Both the position numbers and the translations under genes were made by a program. The notes below the pieces were generated by a model, which worked only from the letters and a program-made list of their open reading frames with translations, was not told where the DNA came from and ran no database searches. This document shows, one piece after another, positions 57,879-64,000 of a stretch of 64,000 nt of DNA (positions are counted from its first letter, which is position 1; each line of letters starts with the position of its first letter). The stretch comes from Phallusia mammillata (taxonomy: Eukaryota > Chordata > Ascidiacea > Phlebobranchia > Ascidiidae), in NCBI GenBank assembly GCA_003260075.1, contig QLIY01000178.1:1-64000 (forward strand), read 5' to 3'.

Positions 57879-58602
57879 ACTATGAAGTAACCTGCAAGAA
57901 AAAGTAACTTTTAGGTTTAAATTGGACATTTGGGAGAAAATGTGCTTTGATTTACAATTTAACATTTTTTATGGATTTTTAAAGGAGCCTGCAGAATATG
58001 GCTTCTGGGTTTTCTTGCAGCCCTCAGTCGTATGTTTGTAAGTGCTGTGTCGGTTTTCTGTGTAGCAAGGTACCGGCTTTTGTGGCAGCATGGACTTGAT
58101 TTGTTTGTAGATTTGAAAGCATAAGTGTTTCAAAGGTTTAAGCTTCAGTTTTTACTGACTCTACGTGAAGGGAGCTCGTATTGTTCTGTTTTCTTTGTTT
58201 GTTTTTATTGGGCTTATAAAATGCACCTTTTATGTTCGGAAATACACCTTTTGATGCGCGCAAACTTGTAAGCAATTATGGTGCTAATTGTGTGTAGTGT
58301 TTGGTTAAGTGTGCGCACATTTTTCGAAAATGTTCGGGTCAGAAGGCTATGTGCCGATGCCAAAATGTGCACTTAAAAAAGCAAATTTTTCTGTACCTTT
58401 CACACAAACAACACTTTTCTGCTGGTATATATAATCTGGTATCATGTATAAAAGTATTGAATTCAGTATGAGGTAAAAACTGCTTTACTATTGCAACCAA
58501 CAACACTAAAAACAAAATAGCTCCCGAATAAACCACAAGTGTTTAATTTTTGAGTATTAACTTATTTATTGGCATCTGAATGCTGTCCAACGAATGTTCA
58601 AT
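57879..58602. other. No feature recognised
   Basis: T-rich sequence with short ORFs only; nothing supportable on either strand. Confidence 0.4.
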
Positions 58603-58610
58603 CCTTAGAC

Positions 58611-59544
58611 CAGTGCTCTTCAACCTTTTTCCCCGTTGTATACCTTTTACAATTTTTGAGCAACTTTGTATACCCTACACATAGCAATTTATAAATGTGC
58701 ACAGAAAGCAACAGTCTACCAATAGGTGAATTATTGTTATGCAAGGCCAGAAGTACACAACCTGTGGCCGTGAACATGCAAACTGAAATATTTGGATTTG
58801 CAAAACTAGTTTGAGGGGATGGGAAAAATATTAACAGCCCAGAAGCCGCATGTTTGAGACTTTTTGTAAGCCTATTATGGGTAAACAATGCGAAAACAGG
58901 CATCATTAGCGTCACAATTTAGATGGTGACGTTATAAACAGTAAAGTCTGATCCCTAGACTGTTCTACGTAACAAGCTAGAAATTAAATTGGCTATCAGG
59001 CACTGTTAATAAAGATTTACGATGCGGCCGTCACAGCGGAAAGGTTGTGCACCCCCTGTGCTACGTCCAGGAAATTTAGCATACAAAAGTGTGTAAACGT
59101 AAGAAGTTGATTTAATGGCTGGCTTGTTGCTGCATTCTTTCAGCGATTTGGACATGTGGTGTGGTGTTGACTTGTTCTCATGTGGTGTGGTGTTGACGTG
59201 TTCTCAATTTTTTGTATTCGCAATCCTTTACTCCAGGAATATTAAAAGTAAAATTTCAGAAAGTACATTGTTCAACCTTAACAGATACTCCAGGTATGTG
59301 CTTATTTGCTTCATAATTCACATTATTGACGCAACAATCCCAACCTGACGCAATAATATTTACAACAAGCAGGTCAGTCTCACATAGGTCACCATGCTAT
59401 GTCTTCCTGCATTTCATAAAAATAGCGACGTTTAGTAACACTGACCTCAGCTGTATTCCCTTCGTATACCTTTCTTCAGTCGTATACCCTATTTTTAATG
59501 CGGTATACACTTGGGTATACAGTATACCCGGTTGAAGAGCACTG
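58611..59544. mobile_element. Non-autonomous hAT element with perfect 8-bp target duplication
   Basis: The termini CAGTGCTCTTCAACC and GGTTGAAGAGCACTG are perfect 15-bp inverted repeats. CCTTAGAC occurs at both flanks (58603-58610 and 59545-59552). GTATACC words recur near both ends. It is 934 bp with no transposase ORF. Inside, ACACAACCTGTGGCCGTG near 58757 and CGGCCGTCACAGCGGAAAGG near 59024 look like the ends of a second, nested hAT-like element. Confidence 0.93.
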
Positions 59545-59693
59545 CCTTAGACTGATTGCGTTTGAGTATAGCACTGCACAGCTACATACAACCTTTTATT
59601 TATTGTGTCGTCTATGGAACCTATTTTGAATTATTGACCACTAAGAACGATGTCAATCCAGGAACGCTCTGCGCTGATTTTTCCGTAGATGAA

Positions 59694-59801
59694 TTACTCG
59701 TTGCCAACACAAATGGTGCCTTTCTCCAAAACAACTCCGATGAGACGGAAGCAGCTGTCAGCATTTGAGTCAGCTACAACAAGCGGGCCGCCGTGATCTC
59801 C
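59694..59801 (-). CDS. Terminal exon of a trypsin-like (S1) protein, catalytic Ser replaced
   Basis: After a TTTTTTACAG acceptor the minus strand reads GDHGGPLVVADSNADSCFR, then LIGVVLEKGTICVGNE and a stop. This follows the S1 layout GDSGGPL - C - GVVSWG - C, but the active-site Ser is His and the usual C-terminal helix is absent. Loss of this Ser is known in pseudoproteases such as HGF (Tyr). Earlier exons with the His and Asp of the triad were not found in the window, so it is either a stranded fragment or the end of a gene starting beyond 64000. Confidence 0.45.
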   Translation of the reverse strand, partial: GDHGGPLVVADSNADSCFRLIGVVLEKGTICVGNE

Positions 59802-61087
59802 CTGTAAAAAAGATGATTACAAAAAGTAAAGGTGTTTTGTGCTTTTGAGATCCCGTATTGTTTTATAAATCTTTTGAAATTGAGAAAAATATATCTTAAG
59901 TACATGTAGATGAGTTGTACAACGTGTTGATGGAATGGATTTTCACATGTCACATGATTATTAGGCCCAAAATCTGCAGAAATGTCGATTGTCAATTATG
60001 TCTTGGCTTGCACTCCGCACAAGCTTGCTGCAAACAAGCCTAGTGATCTCGGCAAGCATGTTACGTGATACTAAATCAGCACGAATGAAATATTTGGGTG
60101 ATTTTAAAAGAAACGGTAAATAATGTGCAAAAATTAAAAAAAGGAATCTGTTTGGAGTGTAGTGACATTTAGTGGCAAAGTTTAATTTGTTTCAAAATTA
60201 AAGTCATTTTTTTATTAAATCACGAATAGTTGTTTTTTCTTTACATCTGATTTTTAATTAATATGGCGACAAACCCACAAAAAAGACTAAAAATCAATTC
60301 GTACAGAAATAAATAACATTTTCATCATTTGTGTATAAACAGCTTTTACTTTTACATGACCACTTTTACGTGATTCCAGTAATATAAGGTTACAAAAACT
60401 TTTAAGATTTGAAATAACTAAAGGGCAACAAAACCATGTAGCTTAAAACCTAATGCTTTTACTGCTTTCTTTTCAATCATGGGAATGTTTTTTTCCACTT
60501 TTTGCTGCTTTTGTTCAATCATTTTAGGCTTTTTGTCGAACTATTTTGCCACTCAGATCACCCCATCGCTTCTCGTGATGTTTGATCTTATCCTTCATGC
60601 AGCCTTGCTTTCATCTGAAACGTTCTTTTGCTTGGCCAGATTGACTGTGAATCACCGTAACCAGCTCTTAGTTTGTTTATCTTGTCAAAGTCGATTTTCC
60701 TGTTTATTTGAGCTGTTGCTCCGACTACATGTGTAGGAAAAAATGTCGGTTTGCAAGTGTTTTGTCCAACTGTTTTGGGGTTTTGGCCATCTGTTTATTT
60801 TAAACATTTTTTTTAAAAATATTCGATTTAATTCGACAGATTCTTGCTTTCCATGTCCGCTGTATTTTTATCTTCGTTTTCTCTGTTGGTTTGATCGAGA
60901 GTGTTTTTAACCTTTAACAAAACCCACACGAAATCAAAATCACATTGCATGAATTCATCATCTTTAATCATGTCAGATATTTCGTCGAGCTTTTTGATCA
61001 TGCTAGATTGGTAGGTATTATGTCGAGAGTCTTTTGTTGAGCTGTTGGCTGCGTATTTATGTGTTGAGAAAAACATTCGGTTCAACG
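59802..61087. other. Gene-poor stretch with decayed repeat fragments
   Basis: Minus-strand ORF 61085-60828 (85 codons) contains DMIKDDEFMQCDF, related to the block at 55250-55391 and 57009-57125. This looks like a decayed member of a dispersed family. Nothing else was recognised. Confidence 0.45.
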
Positions 61088-61944
61088 CGCAATGTCCATG
61101 ACGATATGCTTTGGCCGACTGAAGGTTTTAACATAAACAACTAGAACCGAAAATCGGAATTATAAAGTTCATTTCTCGTAACTATGTCATTGTCCTTGTT
61201 TCACAGAATGTGATAAGTTACCTGTTTGAAAACATATGAAGTGTTATGTATTTTTATTTAGCGTATTTACTGGATTGTATGCCGCGGCTTATAAAGTTTC
61301 ACAATCAAGGGCGACCCATAATCGAGTACGGTAATTTTGTTTTAAACAAAAAAATCAATGCAGTACATAAGTAATATTGTAATGCCCTGTGCAACCAATT
61401 AAAAGTCAAGTATAATTGACTTTTGAAAAAAGGCCCAAATTGAAATAATAGTAATAAATTTTCTGTCATTGGATTTATTTACTTCCACTTCAATTAGCTG
61501 TTTTAGCAACTTTTCCGACTTCCCGCCACAGCGTACATGTTTAAACTTTTGTCTTCTGCGGTTGTCTTTTCGATTTTTATTTTGTTAGTGTTTCAGAAAA
61601 GTTTAAGTAGAACTTACAAAAACAGCTTTAGAAATGCCGCAAAGCATCGTGCTTTTACAACAGTACACCTATGCCAAAGCTCTATTACTACGCTACCTAG
61701 AGCAATTTTGATTCAAGCCATGTGTCAAACACCAAGCAAGTGTATTTGACAGTTTTGGGCCACACGCATGCTACAACTTTAAGCCACATAGGTTTTTTCA
61801 ATCATATGTACAATGAAATTATTATAGTGTCAAGCATGTTGCATTTTCCAAGTTTTCACTAACCACATAGCCATTTTGGCAATATTTAAGTTTTTTATCA
61901 CTAAAAGAAAATTGTTGTGAGATATATTTTGTAACTGCTAGAAT

Positions 61945-63155
61945 TATGGGTCCCCTTCCCTGAAGGGGACACATATTGATTCTACTCAATTTGTTTTTGT
62001 TTTCTTTGTTTTTCTTTTTTTTTTCTTCTTTTTTCTCCCCAAAATTTGTCCGACTCGTTTTTCCATAAAATGTTTGATGGATTTCGATGAAATTTACACA
62101 GATGGTAGATATAGTTATGTAGATGTGCATCCCACTTTGTTTTTGTTGATAACCCCAGTATTTACCCCGCTAGCCCCCTTTCTCCCCAAAGTTTGTCCGA
62201 CTCGTTTTTCCATCAAATGTTTAATGGATTTGGGTGAAATTTGCACAGATGGTAGATATAGTTATGTAGATGTGCATCCCACTTTGTTTGTGTTGATAAC
62301 CCCAGTACTTACCCCGCTAGCCCCCTAAAATGTTTTTTTACCCCGCAAAGTTTGTCCGACTCGTTTTGCCATCAAATGTTTAATGGATTCGGATGAAACT
62401 TACACATATGGTAAAGATAGTTATGTAGATGTGCTTCCCACTTTGTTTGTGTTGATAACCCCAGTATTTACCCTGTTAACCCCTTAAAATGGGTGAGGTT
62501 TTAAACAGTGTCGGAATGGGCTGAAATTTGGATAGCTTGAAGAAGAGGCCATTTATAGGTGTTGATTGTTGTGTTCAACCCTGTAGCCCCAACATTCACC
62601 CCACTAGCCCCCAAAGTGTAAAACGTATTTGTATGTTATTGGGCACCACAAACGAAAGATTTCTGTGGCCCAATAGTGTTACAAGGGCAACCAGTTGTGT
62701 GTTACTTGTGTTTGTGGGTTGCTTGTTGGACGTTTTTGTGGCATGGCAGTTAGGGGGTTGTTAACAGCCCTATGTAGTCAGAAGCATTAATGGTTGTTGC
62801 TCAAAACACCTCTAGTGGTCAAACCTTTAAACATTGGCGGATTGGGCTCAAATTTTGTAGTACTATTGATTGAATTATTGTGGTTTCATAGTATTATTAT
62901 TTAAGCCCAGTGCTGATCACTGTGTTTTACCTTACAACACCCGACTTTCTCATGGTTATCTCTTGAAATGCATTATTTTTAACTTTGCATGTGTGGGGAC
63001 CCATGAGTTTCTGCCTGCAGAAACAACTAAGGTTATAAAAGACGCTGGATAATGTGGGACCCAATATAAAATAAGCAGAGGAAATATATGAATGTTTTAA
63101 AATAGGTTATAGTGTATAGGCAATGACAAAATGTGCTAAGCCACCCTTCTAGTTA
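61945..63155. mobile_element. Insertion inside the right inverted-repeat arm
   Basis: The arm alignment breaks at about 61945 and resumes at about 63155. The inserted DNA starts near a hairpin, GTCCCCTTC-CCT-GAAGGGGAC, and contains the tandem array at 62040-62480. No transposase or clear inverted ends were found. The type is unknown. Confidence 0.55.
62040..62480. repeat. Tandem repeat, three units of about 150 bp
   Basis: TTTGTCCGACTCGTTTT recurs at about 62045, 62192 and 62351 (spacing 147 and 159), and TAGTTATGTAGATGTGC recurs with the same spacing. Each unit reads ATGGATTTCGATGAAATTTAC-like sequence. The ORF at 62074-62328 simply runs through two units. Confidence 0.85.
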
Positions 63156-64000
63156 CCTGTTTCCTTTTGACTGGTAATTTAAGCATGTTTAGATCCAACA
63201 CATTATTGAATACACTTGAAAACTACAGTTGATCTATTAATCAGTGAGTTTATGGTCAGGGATGTATTTTTAGTTGTTGCAGTTAATTCATGGTAGAGGT
63301 ACTAAAATTATCTTTGGGTCAATTTTTCTCTTCACATAGTTATCTAAAAAACATTACACGCATTGTACATAATGCTGCCAGCATTGGTTGTTTGTCTTCT
63401 ACTCTATTTCAACCTTACGCTGGCGACAGTTTCCTGCAGCAGAAAAGCAATAATATGGTCTAAATTTCACTTTGAGTGTCTTGTGCTTGTGACAACAGTT
63501 GCTTGTGATTTGGTGAACATACAAGGTACAAATCTTAGCAGTAATTGGTCATAGCATTTCTGATATGCTAGTAAAGACAATTAGTTATTTTTTAACACTA
63601 AAATGGTATTAGTAGATTTGCAAGTAATGTAAAAGTGATTTGTCAGCGTTGGGAGTACATACTTTTAGTTAACATACATTTAACAGTGCAAAGTGAGTAC
63701 TGTGTAACTGTTTTTTAATTATATGATTATAATATAGCATTATTACCATTTTAGATGTGAGTTTGTTGGTTAGTGTGGAACATAATCCATTTTACACTTT
63801 ATGGTGATGGATGTGAATGGATATTGAGCTGAAGTATTATTTTTGGCAACCCTGACAAAAGCAAAATGAGGTAAACATGGTTTTGGGCAACACATGTTTG
63901 GTTCAAGGTGTGTATGTTACTAAGTATTTGTTTCTTAAGGTTGTTTTCATTTCTAAACTATTTGAAAACAGCAACTACTTTGTTATTTTAGAAAAAGCTT

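Larger units (their letters stand above)
61088..64000 (-). repeat. Long inverted repeat, right arm
   Basis: Reverse-complement match of 4830-6392, in the segments 61088-61945 and 63155-64000. It is broken by a short insertion near 61760-61918 and a larger one at about 61945-63155. The match runs to the window edge, so it continues beyond it. Confidence 0.8.

Noticed and set aside
62074-62328. 84-aa ORF with repeated DGRYSYVDVHPTLF
   Set aside because: It simply reads two units of a 150-bp tandem repeat; no start context or homology.

Overview
The window is AT-rich, intron-dense animal DNA. Short spliced exons with GT..AG introns of a few hundred bases, an EGFR-type receptor, a Neverland-type Rieske oxygenase, a castor-type zinc finger, a Penelope-like retroelement and many small hAT-like elements together suggest an invertebrate deuterostome. 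A Ciona-like tunicate is the best guess; this is inference, since no species-specific marker was seen.

Layout. 1-3791: a Penelope-like retroelement in the typical tandem form, with a 5'-truncated copy, a hammerhead-ribozyme-like fold and then a full copy with one 930-codon ORF. 4089-4588: tRNA-Thr, tRNA-Trp and a tRNA-Thr pseudogene in a rearranged repeat. 4830-6392: one arm of a long inverted repeat whose partner lies at 61088-64000. 6500-9283: no gene seen. 9284-34061 (+): a complete ErbB/EGFR receptor tyrosine kinase gene of about 32 exons, including three consecutive homologous copies of one domain-III exon. 36102-38008 (-): UNC50. 38532-39113 and 39613-40188 (+): two intronless Mpv17/MPV17L2-like genes. 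40460-44504 (+): AAMP, a WD40 protein. 45520-51195 (-): Neverland/DAF-36 cholesterol 7-desaturase, with an unresolved first exon. 55835-56234 (+): two castor/CASZ1-type zinc-finger exons ending at an assembly gap. 58611-59544: a hAT-type element with perfect target duplication. 59694-59801 (-): a trypsin-like terminal exon with the catalytic Ser replaced. 61088-64000: the second inverted-repeat arm, interrupted by another repeat.

The genes do not form one pathway. EGFR signals at the plasma membrane. UNC50 is a Golgi membrane protein. The Mpv17-like proteins are expected in inner organelle membranes. AAMP is a WD40 scaffold. Neverland acts on dietary sterol. UNC50 and the Mpv17 pair are divergent. 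MPV17b and AAMP are only 271 bases apart with no poly(A) signal between them, and a good splice acceptor lies just before the AAMP start, so they could be an operon-like pair.

Assembly quality matters here. About ten runs of close to ten G residues occur, and most join two nearly identical copies of the same local sequence. These look like unmerged contig or haplotype ends rather than biology. The most interesting biological signals are the triplicated EGFR ligand-domain exon and the hammerhead ribozyme in the Penelope-like element.
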